Positions 13,276-25,005 of a DNA stretch of 64,000 bases are shown piece after piece. The stretch covers positions 248,001-312,000 of the forward strand of contig CANUEZ040000020.1 in the NCBI GenBank assembly GCA_948099385.1, given 5' to 3'. Numbering within the stretch: position 1 is the stretch's first letter; the number at the start of each line of letters is the position of its first letter. A program made the position numbers and the translations under genes. Origin of the DNA: Fasciola hepatica (Eukaryota > Platyhelminthes > Trematoda > Plagiorchiida > Fasciolidae). The notes beneath the pieces were generated by a model. The model did no database searches. It saw only the letters and a program-made list of their open reading frames with translations, and was not told the DNA's origin.

Positions 13276-14780
13276 CATTCGACAACAACGACAAATTACT
13301 TGACTTTTGAGGATCCTGTACGGAGAATGTCGACAGGAAAACTTGGCAATGAAATGGAATTTTTAAAAAACACATGGGTACTGTCTTGTGTGCACTTCCT
13401 GTTAGTCAGTGACGTACAAAATATGTAGGATTGACTTAATCCCCGTTCGATTCATTCGGGTACAGTTTCGGGGAAAAAACTTTGTTTTTATCAGCAGTAA
13501 AGCATTCTAGAAGCAATTCTGTCTTACGATACAAGGAAAAACAAACGGTTGTTTGTTGCAGTTTATATTATTTTTCCGAAGTGTGCATCAAATATTATCT
13601 CAGCTCTCTTTTCGTTTGGCAGATAACTTGATAAACAAATTTGTGGGTGACAGTTGTTTAGGTTGCTTATGGAAGATCTAGTGAGAGAAAATTCAACGCA
13701 CGTTGCTCATGATGTTTGCTGCCTAATGAACCGACGTGGACCTGAGTCACTGTGAAACGAAGCGCACTTGGAGAATATCCGATAACAGACTATTGGTCTC
13801 AACCACCACCATATCCGTTAGGAAGTCAGGATACAAACATCTGGACAAGCCGATTAGGCGTACGAAAAGTTGGGTTGCACATTTCCCGTTCGCGTTCAAA
13901 GAGGACAACGACTGACTGGGTAAGTTGGCAATTCCGGACCTGTACGGCCAAAACGATAAAAACCTGTTTAGATCCAATGAAATGTCCTGTGGTTCAGTGA
14001 ACTGTACGCAGAAGCAAATCCGACTACGGAAATGAACAACACGGCCCACTTTATTCACATTTTATTCGTCCTGTTCGATTCATAGCTGGGAGACAAAAAT
14101 AAAGGCAAGCCTACGCATTTCATAGGTAGAGAAAAGTTATTGTACCTTAGCAGTAGTGCTGGTATTAGTGGCAGTCGTAGTTTCGAAAACTGTCACAGAA
14201 TGATTTAACGTGCAATTTCAGCTGCACACCCCGCACTGAAAAGCTGTTGGGGCGCTCAGTGTATAGCTGCTAACATGATAAACTATTCGTCAGCATCAAT
14301 GCATGCCCAAGCAGCTATTCTCATGGGGACTACCTCGAGCTGTTGAAACCGAAAAATCGATATGTTGGCCCAGCCCCTACTAGGTTGGCGTCTGGTAGTA
14401 AATGCAACATAAGTTACATCAATAACATCAACATTAAGTTCATCGTCTAATCGGAGTGGTTAAATCGTGCTTCAATAACCGCTTCCTCGTTCAGCCTTGG
14501 CGAAATATAAACGACGAAGCTTTAGTACTGCAATCTTATTTGAATCATCAGGAGTGTGTCGTCGTGATGGCAACAACTACCAATGCGGCCGGACGATTGC
14601 AGGCTTGGATTTGAATGGCACTTCCCATGATGTTATAGAAGACGTTCGAGCGCGGCTAATGAACGTGTCTTCTATTCGGTATCACAGCGAAATACCAACG
14701 TAATCCCCTCTATCGGACGAATAGAGAAGACGCAAGTCGGCTGACAGATACGAAGATGTCTCCAGTTGGCCATTACGGCA
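13276..14780. other. No recognisable gene
   Basis: Only short open frames without motifs occur. A motif containing TTTATTCAYA next to ACACGGCCC lies at about 14038 and is one of three copies in the window. Confidence 0.5.
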
Positions 14781-16300
14781 ACACCTCCAGTCTGATCAGG
14801 GTGATGTCAGTAGACTTCTCTTCGTAGGTTCTGTTTCGGTTAGTCGAAGACATGACCAAACCACTGCAGGCGACGTCGTTGGAGGAACGAAAAAAGTCGT
14901 TCTGTATTCGCATGCTACTGACGTACGGTGGAGTTTGAGATGCGGTTATACCACCCGATTTTGACCATGTAGCGGAGGCACCAGTGGTCACAGCTTTCCA
15001 GCCTTTTCGTATCGTCTACTCTCAACTGCCAAGTTTCGCACGTGTACGTAGGAACTGGACGGACGGCAGCCAGGTATATGCGGAGCTTCGTGTGGAGGCA
15101 TATTTTGCTGCGAGACCACAATGATTTACGAAGTTGTAGGAACGCTCTCCCTGTGCAGTCTACACAAAGTTTAACCTTATCCCTGACCTGACCGTTTGGC
15201 TGGATAGTAGAACCTAGGTAGTTGAAGTAATGCATCTGTTTCACAGTTTCACCACTAGCGCATATAGAATGTCAGGTCTTGCGAAGTTGTGGTAAACTTT
15301 GTTTTTGTAGTGATTATCTCCGGACCTACAGCCTTGGTTTTACATGCAATACGGTCGAGAATCAGCTGCAGAGTTGCGGGATCCTCTTCTTAAATGACAA
15401 TACCGTAGGCGAATTCGAGGTCTGCAATCCGAGAATCGAGGGAAGTTGCATACCTCGAAATTTCTTGAGGGCGCGATGCACTATCCAGTCTAGAGCGTAG
15501 CTGAATAGGACTGGTGATAGAGAGCAGCCTTGGCGGGCACCTGAGTCGCTTGAGAACTCCGAAGATTCTTCACCGTAGGCTGGATTTCGCGCCTGTGTTG
15601 CCGAGTGGTACGATCCTATCAATCCAATGCACTTTCCAGGCATCCCGTTGCTTCGCAGTGCGCTCCAGAGTTACTGTGTGTCAATGAAGTTGGACGCTGC
15701 CCGAAAGTCAATGAAGCACGCTAAGGGGCTTGTTGGTATTGATAACGGTGCTCTAGGAATCGCCGTAGGGTGAGAATCTGACCAACATAGCCTCTTCCTC
15801 GACGAAAACCACACTGGTTGGAGCGTTTCGTGTGTCCCGAACAGTAACAAAGAGGTTTACCAGGATGGTCAAAAAAACGCTTAGCTGCTACATCGATGAG
15901 GCTGACACCCCTGTAGTTCGGGTAGATTGTGTTGTCGTCCTTTGTGGAGTAGGATGGAGGTTGACCGGTCCTTGGGAAAAACTTCGATGTCCCAGATACA
16001 ACGGAAGAGCCTACCTAATGGGTCCAACAGAACTGGCAAATAGAACTTGAAGATCTCATGTAGGATGCCGTCCTCGCCCGGTGACTTCTTGTTTTTCATT
16101 GTTTGAGCTGCAGTGACGATTTCCGATGAAACACGTAACGGAACGCATATGCACACAAGTATTGATCCACGAACGATATGACTGGTGAGCCCAAACTTGT
16201 CAAACAATGTCACTTGATGTGGAAGCAGATCATGCTCGCGAGACAGCTTACCGCGATAATCAACATCGACGGTTGCATTAAGATGAGTCATACGCGTATG
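14780..16300 (-). pseudogene. RTE-like non-LTR retrotransposon reverse transcriptase remnant
   Basis: Three segments on the minus strand give reverse transcriptase pieces in order. At 16291-15881 is the finger region with KKSPGEDGILHEIFK (block GxDG). At 15643-15362 is the palm block GARQGCSLSPVLFSYALDWI. At 15244-14915 is the thumb and C-terminal region with FNYLGSTIQPNG and AAVRPVPTYTCETW. All three are in the same phase but are separated by stops and local shifts. Between 15880 and 15650 another frame shows CGFRRGRGYVGQILTLRRFLEHR-type residues. The catalytic YADD box was not found intact. The motifs fit the RTE clade, as in trematode SR2-type elements. The endonuclease is absent, so the copy is 5'-truncated. 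Confidence 0.8.
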
Positions 16301-18671
16301 CTGTATTGATTTCGGTGCGGAAACGCATAGATGCTGATTGGAGTGTACATTGGAGAAATGAACACCGACCGGTCCAAACGGATTTCCTTGAATTGAATAT
16401 AATTAGGACAGAATAACCACAAAAACGCGGAAAAAATGACTACATTAGAATGCTGTGTTGGATTGACCCACATATATACTTTCTCACAGTATCATTTAAA
16501 TCGTGCTTAATCTGCACTTCGAACACATTGACAAATGATTCTGAAGAGGAAAAACTTAGATATAACAGACTTCCACATAAGATGACAATTTAATTAAGTC
16601 CATCATGTGCATTCTTGCCAGTATAAACAAAGGTATCACAGGGAACATTCTAAGTGGTTTAAATTATTACAACCACAAGAAATGATGTTTTGCCCAACAA
16701 CGATTGCAAAAAGAACGCAACCATTGTCTTATGTCGTATCATCTTCACTCAGAAGCAGTAAAAGGACAAGGATCACAAAACGTTTCTCTTTTTTCGCTCA
16801 AATCAAGTCGATTGAGCATTTTCCTCATCTTAAGGGACCAGCATTCATATTTACCTAAATATCACAACAGTCAACCATGCATAGCTTTTAGGTCGGAAAA
16901 AATTTAAGGAGTAGCACAAAGCACCACGCCATGGATAAATAGATCTAAAAGGATAATAAATGGTCCATAAAGCTAATGTGGCGTGATACATACGTGTACA
17001 GAAGGCTTAGATAAACAATACGGGATGAAGAGGTCCTCAGGACGTAATGCATGAGGTAAGCTGCTTAACCTGTTTAAAAACGATAGAAATATGGTTAGAC
17101 TATATCAGGTTTCGCTTTAGAATCACACCGAAATATATCCTACACTGTCAGCTCTGCTCCATTTACGAGGAATCACTACTACACCCACCGGGGGGCAATG
17201 AAATGTCAGTATATGTTGGGCGGCAGCCGACACATGCACATGGGGATGTTTAAGATTACTGTCGCCCCCCAGTTACTTATAAGAAACGAGTAGCGTGAAG
17301 CGTATTAGGTATTTTGATAGGCTTGTTTGTCTGATGCTTTTCTTCGCTACCTGTTGAACCTTGGTAGTCAAAAAGCCTGCAACACGAGGAACATCGTAAA
17401 AATCCTCTGAAATCCTGAAAAACTATCGCGTAATATGTACTGTGTGATTTAAATTTACGAGGGTCGATCGAAGCCAGAAAAAACTGCGGTTTTACGCCCT
17501 CAGGTTATGGCCTACCGGTAAGTTCAAATGACTGTTTACAGAAAGATCAAGTGGAGTTTGCGACACACCAAGTTCTACAGTTTGTAACAATCAATTAAAA
17601 AAGAAACCCGGCACTTAGTAGCCCGTGTGGAACTCATTTGGAATGAAGATATCTTGGAAGTAGAAATAAGGAGAATCTATGAAGTGATATGGAAAACAGC
17701 TACGGTGACCGCGATATGTAACTTAGTACGAAAATGCAGAGTACCAGGGCCGGTGACGGCGATTTTATTCGTTGAATTCCTCTACAATCTCATGCCGCAG
17801 TTTAGCGCACAAGATAAAATCTATCTGTCACAATCAAAACTACGTTTTCCACAGCGAAGCTCAAAAACCAATTCTCAACCGACTATGGAATGAAATCATC
17901 TCTGGTAGAAGTTATGCTGGTCGAACGCCGAAGCTCTTGTAAGAACACAGCGAAAAGTGGCCACTTTAACAAAAGATAAGATTTCACGGGCCCTAGTTCC
18001 AAAAATTGCAAATTAATCAGAACCTGAACACCAAGTTTGAGCGTTCAGCAACCTGGTTACGACGAGAAACTTTCGGGACTGTTCTTACCTACTGAAATCA
18101 CTGTCAGTACCCAGAGGTTTGATATAAATATCAAAAATAAATGTGACCAGCCGCATTGATTTTAACAAATTATGCGGCACCTGCTGGACATCCCCGGTCA
18201 TGTTCTGTGATTGAACGCACCCGTATTGTTGTATCCCAACTACATGGGGCGTCGAGGTTGGATCACAGCACAGCATACTTAGTTTTAAACTATCGTGATA
18301 TATGTACTGTTCTTTTATAATAGACAAAAAAGTAGGACGTCATTGTTATAAAACCTTCAGCATCACATTTTCTTATGAGTATGAGCATTTGCACATGCAG
18401 CCTCGTTGTTCGTTGGGCTAGCAGTGACCTAGACACGAATAGCAAACAGAAATCACAATTGTGATTCATTTGTGGACTCTTCATTGAAGGATATCCATTC
18501 ATACTCCAGACAATTCAAATTAGATCCTAGTAAAGATATCGCGTCGGAGTGTACAACTATGCAGTTGAGTGGGCGGAGGATTACCGAGTACGCATACCCG
18601 GTGAGCGGCAACAACCACGGAACCGGTCGTGTGCTTCAGGGGGAATTTTGTCCACACACCTGCATACTACT

Positions 18672-18674
<3 letters not shown>
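16301..18674. other. No recognisable gene
   Basis: No motif-bearing frames were seen in 2.4 kb of AT-rich DNA. Confidence 0.5.

Positions 18675-18720
<46 letters not shown>
18675..18720. repeat. (TA)n microsatellite
   Basis: An uninterrupted TA dinucleotide tract of 46 bases, followed by an imperfect ATATGTAATATATATA extension to about 18740. Such tracts are length-polymorphic. The exact length may also be affected by assembly. Confidence 0.97.
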
Positions 18721-18724
<4 letters not shown>

Positions 18725-18740
18725 GTAATATATATATAAT

Positions 18741-19110
18741 AATCATACTGTTTCTTCCTACTTCTGAAATACTCAATCGTGTAGTCATATTAGAAAATAC
18801 AGAACTAAACCCGCTATTTGGTCGCGAGTATATACCAAACTTCTGTGTAGACTGCCAGCCGGCCAGTATTTAGAGAGAAAGTGGGCCACTGACACCGGAA
18901 TCAAAGTGAGATCACGTAAAACTAAAGATCTTATTATCAATACTGTTTTCCGAGAATAATCATTTAGACTAGGGACTGCTCTCTTTGAAAGTCATTTCAA
19001 TGATTGCGAATGCATACCAGGAGTTTGAACATCCTGAGGTACTGCAATTATTACTGGTTGTTTTCACTAGTTTTCGAGGAGCTTGATCGTAATTTTGCTT
19101 ATATCATACG
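18741..19110. other. No recognisable gene
   Basis: Short AT-rich stretch between the microsatellite and the SINE cluster; nothing recognised. Confidence 0.5.
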
Positions 19111-19269
19111 ATTTCATCTTATTATCGTGCATGAGTTCGGTGAGAGGGGCATATTACATTGCTCCAAAGGCTGACTGGTACTCAAGACGGAGAGTTGGAG
19201 TGGAAATCCACATAAGGATTCAGTAGGTCTGATGCCAAAACGAGCCAGAAAACAACGGTTTGTTAATTT

Positions 19270-19471
19270 TCTCATTACAAGCTTGCGCGTGAGTGCAATG
19301 GAAGGAGTGTACCCTATAGTCACAAAAACCCGCTGCACTATTAGTGACAACTGGTCATTAAACCCTATGATTTGGAGCGGAGAACCACATAAGGTCTTAA
19401 CAACTTAGGTGTGGTAATGAGTCGGACGACAATGGATCACTGTCCATCACCAAAGTAACCGTTCACGGCGG
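19270..19471 (-). repeat. tRNA-derived SINE body, left half of a palindrome
   Basis: This copy shares with the SINE at 27.8 kb the order GTGCAATGGAAGG, CTGCACTATTAGTGA, GGAGCGGAGAACCACATAAGGT, GTGGTAATGAGTCGGACGACA, GGATCACTGTCCATCACC, AAGTAACCG and GGCGGGGATT. The last 82 bases (19379-19460) recur immediately to the right in reverse complement, separated by only 11 bases. A diverged related stretch may extend left to about 19130. Confidence 0.65.
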
Positions 19472-19640
19472 GGATTATTTTAATGGTAGACAGTAATCCG
19501 TTGTCGTCCGACTTGCTACCACGGCTAACTTATTAGGACCTTATGTGGTTCTCCATTACAAGTATGCAACGAATGTGACCGGCGACGGACGGCCTCGGAC
19601 CGTGTACCTCAGGGCGACAGAGGTTTACACCACTCGACTA
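19472..19640 (+). repeat. Inverted SINE segment plus tRNA-head-like piece
   Basis: Positions 19472-19554 are an imperfect reverse complement of 19379-19460, giving a hairpin with 82-83 base arms and an 11-base loop. Further right, about 19615-19640 (CCACTCGACTACCACCGGTC) resembles the tRNA-like head of the SINE at 28000-28027 in the original orientation. The inversion therefore involves only part of the body. Confidence 0.6.
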
Positions 19641-20084
19641 CCACCGGTCAAACTATTGTTATCCAATACGAATTCGATCGAGGTTACGGAACAAATTACT
19701 GTACTGCCATTGTATAACGAATAAAAGAAATGAATAAGCACCATTGTTATATTATCACAAATAAAAATGATATTACGAAGAATAGTATATTATACACAGA
19801 ATTCTAAGAAAGTAAACCCAAGTAAACAGTTTCCGGGTAGGCGGCGTGTAGTTGCGGCCACTGAACAATTACATCAGCGCAACGTGAATAATACAAAATC
19901 TTTCCGGTCAAAGACAGAGTCCGTGTACGACACACGCTCTCCACGAACACGATCAAGGTTTGTCGGAACAATAGTACCTGAAGTCAGATTGGACAATGTA
20001 GGAGTTCAAATTGATCACCAATGTGGAAATGAACCATGTAAGGCAAAACGTTTAGCAAGTATTTTTTTAATTACATGCTTACGT

Positions 20085-20245
20085 ATGGGTACAGTGGAAG
20101 GGGCATATGCCCCGTAATCTCAAAGACTCACTGCACTACTAGGGATAACCGATAACGATTCTGACACTTGGAGTGGTGAACCACATAAGACCCAAATAGT
20201 CTAAACGTAATTGAGTCAGGTAGCAATGGATTACTGTCTGCCATC
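20085..20245 (-). repeat. tRNA-derived SINE, body fragment
   Basis: Shares CAGTGGAAGGGGCATATGCCCC, CTCAAAGACTCACTGCACTA, GGAGTGGTGAACCACATAAG and GCAATGGATTACTGTCTGCCATC with the other copies, in the same order and orientation. The tRNA-like head is absent. Confidence 0.6.
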
Positions 20246-20354
20246 GCTCAAATTTTATTCCATGCTAGCGCATTATTGCACTATAAAAGATAAACAACAG
20301 CCATGACCTCGAGATTTGGAGTTCAGAACTTTAGTAAGCAGGCTGCTAGAAACC

Positions 20355-20460
20355 ATATTGGTGTTTAATGTAAATTTAGGGTCCTGTTGATGCACTTACT
20401 GAGCCTTTATGCTCATAGAGCTATTTGGTTTGTTATTTTGCAGATCGAACACAAGCAACC
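20355..20460 (+). repeat. Third copy of the mini-intron repeat
   Basis: This stretch resembles the units at 7.7 and 7.95 kb. It has GTAAAT (degenerate donor, about 20370), GCACTTACTGAGC, GCTCATAGAGC, a T-rich tract and TTTTGCAG ending at 20443, then ATCGAACACAAGCAACC. It lies between SINE and RTE-like fragments, which shows the unit is dispersed rather than only tandem. Confidence 0.4.
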
Positions 20461-20889
20461 CCCTCGCGCAGGAACACTCGTGCTTTTATACTACAGAACC
20501 CCATGGGAGCTCACCAATTCAGGTGTGCTTTTGGGACGTGCATCAGCGCATTGATCTATACCACTGATGTGGTCGGCGATAGCGGGATTTAAAATTGGAA
20601 AGTTCGGAGTAGATTCAGATTTATAATACTCGATCACCAAATACGGTGAAGGCGAGAATGTTTTCAAAACATTCCGGTCGTGGAGAGGTACACTTACAAT
20701 CCTGTAGTGATGGAATGTCGAGAATCGAAAAGAAAGGTTTGGAAACTTAATTCGCGAATTTTCTCAATCTTACCATTCTGTTACGCCTTCTCAGATAAAT
20801 ATTTTATAACTGACCTTTTTTGTACACTACTCATTGGGAACACTGCATCCTGCGGTATTTTGCCGAAAAGTGCTACCTTAGAGGCTATT
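20461..20889. other. No recognisable gene
   Basis: Nothing recognised; only short open frames. Confidence 0.5.
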
Positions 20890-21300
20890 TTCAGTTCAGT
20901 TCAGGCAGCCAATAACCATGCACTGGCTGCAGCGGCTTTGGGTGCCATCACTCAACAGCGACCTTGATCGGAAATAATGGAAAAAGAAAACTATGAGTAA
21001 TATCAAGTAAAAAAAGGAAGTTTGTGAATATAAGAGTACTATTGATTACGACACAGAGTCATGTCCTCCAGCGTATCTAACCACTGAGTGGGGGAGGGTC
21101 TATTGCATTCCACACAGGAAGCCTAACATGCCCTACACGGCCAAGTTCATTCATTAGATTTTTTATATCTTTTTTCCATGTCATGGGCTGGTCACCCTTG
21201 CTCCCTGCCTCAGCGAACAATGCACACAGAGGAATCCTATACGAGAAAATGAGCAATACATGTCCCAATCATCTAAGCCTAATTGTTTTAAGTGTTTCAC
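20890..21300 (-). repeat. Non-LTR 3' region with (TTCAG)n tail, copy 1
   Basis: The left edge, 20890-20904, is TCAGTTCAGTTCAGG, the same pentamer tail seen on the CR1-like elements at 31-43 kb. The body matches the neighbouring copy at 21306-21765 in order: GGAAATAATG(G/A)AAAA, CCTCCA(G/A)(C/T)GTATCTAA(C/T)CA, ACACGG/ACATGGCCAAGT, CCATGTCA or CTGTGTCA, GGCTGGTCA. It is a truncated 3' untranslated region on the minus strand. No coding sequence remains. Confidence 0.6.
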
Positions 21301-21305
21301 CTAAT

Positions 21306-21765
21306 GCAGTTCAGTTTAGTTCAGACAACTATTACCCTACATTGAATGCGGTGGTTTTGGTTGTTATCTCCCAGTGGCAATCTCAAAAGGAAATAATGAA
21401 AAAGGAGTATGAAAGGAGTAAGAGAAGAACTACAAAGATTGGCATCAAGTTGATGAGGAAAGGTTGTGGATACAAGAGCGCCAATGACCGCGACACCTTG
21501 CCATATCCTCCAATGTATCTAATCATTGAGTGCGAGGGTCTCTTGGACCCCATCTAGGGAGTCTAACACGCCCTACATGGCCAAGTCCATTGGATAGGCT
21601 TTTCATACCTTTCTTCTGTGTCACGGACTGGCCATCTTTACTAGTCTTCCAACTTCTACCCGCCTCAGCAAACATTGCACGCCGAGGGATCCTGTCAGGA
21701 GACATGCGCAACCCCAGGTACTCCACTCCTACGCCCATCTAGAGGAGGTTTTTAGACCGGTAAGC
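21306..21765 (-). repeat. Non-LTR 3' region with (TTCAG)n tail, copy 2
   Basis: It begins with GTTCAGTTTAGTTCAG at 21309-21324 and repeats the structure of copy 1. It is joined on the right to a region that leads into reverse transcriptase C-terminal code (22062-22391), so this copy is probably the 3' untranslated region of that RTE-like remnant. Confidence 0.55.
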
Positions 21766-22400
21766 TGTTTCTCTTCGTGTTTATTTGCTGGAGTGTCCTT
21801 TCCAGGGGCATAACGGCTAGAACCAGATGTTGCCCATCAACCGGTTGAGACTGGGCTTCGTCTGGCTCCTATCCACTGACCTGTCAAGCATGACTGCATC
21901 TCCGGCTTAGTCAAACCATCCTGCATAGCTCTTTGGACCATGCAGGCACGCGAATCACACCACGTCAAGGTGCAATCTCATCATGATGGTTTATCTGATG
22001 CTGTGATTTGTGTGTTTGATACACTGCGCCTTACTTCAGCACTAGTGGTACGGTGTTTCCACTAGATTTGAGTAACGTCATGAAGACATCGGTGATGGAA
22101 TACCGACAATTTTCGTATATCCTCCACCCGCATTGGCCGTGTTTTTGTACCATAAAGAAGCACTGGCCTGACTGCAGCAGCGTACACTCCACCTCTGATA
22201 GATAAACGGGTGTCATGTCGACACCGCAGGTGTCTCCGGTTGGAAAATACCAAGCGGGCCTTTCGTATACTTTCCTTTATTGCGGCTGGTTCTTTGGAAA
22301 TGGGTACACACCTATTATACATCCCCCTCCCATTAAACGGCAAAATAGCATTGCGATATGCAGAGGTGCGAGCAAATAGAAGTCTCAACATTAAGTGCGT
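21766..22400 (-). pseudogene. RTE-like reverse transcriptase C-terminus and 3' region
   Basis: Minus-strand frame 22391-22062 (109 residues) contains RKARLVFSNRRHLRCRHDTR and YAAAVRPVLLYG followed by RVEDIRKL and HHRCLHDV. This is the conserved C-terminal part of RTE-like polymerases just after the thumb. Downstream of the stop, 22030-21766 is a non-coding segment with AACCAGATGTTGC and CTTCGTCTGG that recurs at 24768-25000. That supports the reading of 3' untranslated region. The palm and endonuclease are not present here. Confidence 0.7.
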
Positions 22401-22790
22401 GCATCATAATTCTATTATCTTTAGCTCTCTTCCTACTTTGTCATGATGGTGATTATTCTGACTTCCTAGTTAGGTTGCTGCTGAGAAGTAGCAACCAGAA
22501 CAGCCACAATCCAATAACCGTTATTGGTTATTTCAATTGAACTAGATTCATTGAAATCTTTCACATTCAGGAGACCAAAGTGAATATACGAGATTAAACC
22601 GCAAACAGGTTTGAGAAAAAACACTGTGCTAAGGGATGACGTATCGCTGATCATATACTGCTATTCCATTCGGGTTTTCTGTTCAAGGCGCTACTAAATT
22701 GACCAACATGGCCCGTTTATTCATAATGAACGAGTTTATGTCGATTTAAATACCACTGTCGGTCCACCCGAATCACGAAGGTAGCTTTAT
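22401..22790. other. No recognisable gene
   Basis: Nothing coding was recognised. A third copy of the AATAAA-bearing minus-strand motif (ATGGCCCGTTTATTCATA on plus) is at about 22708-22726. Confidence 0.5.
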
Positions 22791-23059
22791 CCGACCATTT
22801 TGTGGTTAAAATAGCATCTTTGCATGTAAAATTTGCAAAATTCTGTTGTCGTTTACCGTTTTTTCAAGCGGACAATGCAACGCAATTTTTCTCGCGAAAA
22901 TTCAGAAAAAGTCAAAATATAACTACTACTACTACCGTTTTCAGAGGTAATATTAGAAATTCGAAACTCCAGGGATGTACCCGTTCCCGAAGAACACTGT
23001 GTACAGGGACTTCAACAAGAGGCCGCGCAAAAGAACTGTGCGGTCGACTAAGGCGGAGG

Positions 23060-24215
23060 TAGTTTTCGCATTAGGAAAAAAACAGACGGTGGCCCCACCT
23101 TCTAAAATTTGTCGAACAGTGAAGATGTGATCAGCACAACCTTGATCAGGTCCAAACCCAGCTTGATTCTCGCATGAACACTGTTCGCGAGCGTTGGATA
23201 AGCGGTGAAGAATAATGCCAGCGAGCAGTTTAGATGCTATTCTAACCAGACTTACTACCGTGCGGTCTTCACAGGATGACCTATCACCTCTCTTGTAAAT
23301 CTATACGAAAACCGGTTCACACCAAATTTTTGGATCTCGTTCCCTATCCATATCAAACCGAGGAGTTTTTAATTTCCAGTACCAATGCTGAGCCACCGAC
23401 TTCGAAAATAGACGGAGGCGACCCATCCGGTTCAGCAGCTTTATGTCGTTTAAGGTAGCCCATCTTTGGCGTCGTTTCGGTCACTGACGGGACGTAGACT
23501 GAAATGCGCACGGACAAGACAGTGATGAATGTCTATAGACGTGGACAAAAATGATCGAGTTTTGAATTGATCTGCTTCAGTGGTCACCGGTCTGAGCCCA
23601 ACGTTGTGAAGACGCCAGGTTAGTGGACGCCACTTTTTGAGAAATTTTTACTCGCTTGGAACATTCTATGGTCGGAACACAGTTGCATGAGTTGGTCACC
23701 ATTATTAGTTCGGTCGGTTGGAACACCAAATAGGACTCCTACATGCCGCTCCGTCTCATCTAGGCTCCCAGCCTGAGAACTGAAAGTACCAGCAACAACC
23801 ATTATGTCCATAGAGCGCACGCTGTGCAGCACTTGAAAAAAATCATGGTAGAATTCACCTTTAGCCTCATGAGAGCGTTAGTCAGTTGGAGCACACACAA
23901 AAGCGACAGACAGGCATCGACGCACAAAACTATCCAACCGAATCCCACACGGAAGAGTGCTGGCTGGGATCCAGTTGAGCAGTGCACGTTCAGCTTTCAT
24001 GCTTACAGCGATGCCAACACCAGTCTGACTACGAGCACTAGACACCAAATCGCCCGACATGCGAAGCATGAACGCGAAGCCGAGTTTGTGCCTAGAGAGC
24101 GAAGTATTACCACTGAAGTTGGGCTTCGCATGGGTATTTCGGAGACAGAACACGTACCTATTTCAAAGGTTTCAAGAGTTATAGTAAGGTAGCTTGTTGC
24201 CCCGTTAGGCAAGTG
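23060..24215 (-). pseudogene. RTE-like retrotransposon remnant: endonuclease and partial reverse transcriptase
   Basis: Minus-strand code from 24153 down to 23620 stays in one phase with one internal stop. It matches an AP-type endonuclease: ARSQTGVGIAVSMKAERALL, FVCAPTD, then SMDIMVVAG and ETERHVGVLF, then NNGDQLMQLCSDHRMF. The normal catalytic stretch VVAGDFNAQ reads VVAGTFSSQ, so the metal-binding Asp and the Asn are lost. Further down, 23290-23060 gives reverse transcriptase residues (CEDRTVVSLVRIASKLLAGI and QAGFGPDQGCADHIFTVRQI). The middle is deleted or scrambled. The element is dead. Confidence 0.75.
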
Positions 24216-24540
24216 TGCGAACGTTGAAAGCAGCTAAGTGCTTGGGCCCGAGGTCTTGTTTTCTATTTCACCCCACCAGTAAGTATTCACACTCACCTTG
24301 AACTATAAGTTCTCGAATCTACTTAAAACTGGGATGTGAAGGATGAAGAGTGGAGAGATAAGAAATGCTTTCCAAGGGACCGCTGGAGATTTGTGGGCGA
24401 ATCACGCCTTATAGCTGCCCACACCAGAGTTTTCATTTTGGAACCCTATTCGAATTGTTTGGTTCAAAAGTCTGACGCACAAGGCAGTGGAAGCGTTAAC
24501 CCAGGACATGAAGCTGACTAAGTGCCCGTGAAGAAACATC
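24216..24540. other. No recognisable gene
   Basis: Nothing recognised between the RTE remnant and the repeat to its right. Confidence 0.5.
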
Positions 24541-24559
24541 TTCCGGTCTGTCATATGAG

Positions 24560-25005
24560 AGATGATTGTTGTACGCACTCCGTCTTGTCTTCGCTGGTGC
24601 CTTGTTATCGATTCGCTTCAGGGATTTGGACCTCAGTCCCATGCACCCAATGGAGCAAGCAGAACGTGGATGGGGCAACATCCTTTGGGCTGGGGGCTGC
24701 CCAAACTTGGCGGGCGATTGCTAACCATGAAGTGCGATGACTTCTTCCACCGTCGTCCATCAAGTGGAAATTTGTGTTTATTTGATGGAGTGTCCTCTCT
24801 AGGGCATAGTGGTTAGAACCAGATGTTGCTTATCAACTGGTTCAGAGAAACTGAACTTCGTCTGGTCTCTACTCATCGACCTGTTAGGCGTCATTACATC
24901 TTCGGTTAAGGAATGCCATTCTGCGTAGCCCTTTGGGTCATGGAGACACGCAAACCATTAAATCACGTCAAGATACAGTTCTGTTGTGACGGAAAGGACC
25001 ATTTC
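24560..25005 (-). repeat. RTE-like 3' untranslated region copy
   Basis: Positions 24768-25000 align by eye over about 230 bases with 21768-21995 (TGTTTATTTG, TGGAGTGTCCT, AACCAGATGTTGC, CTTCGTCTGG, ACGTCAAG). The stretch 24630-24720 (ATGCACCCAATGGAGCAAGC onward) seems part of the same repeat. It would be the 3' end of another RTE-like copy whose coding part is not adjacent. Confidence 0.55.

Noticed and set aside
18472..18873. 133-codon open frame across the (TA)n tract
   Set aside because: Much of the translation is alternating Tyr/Ile from the microsatellite. The rest has no motif.
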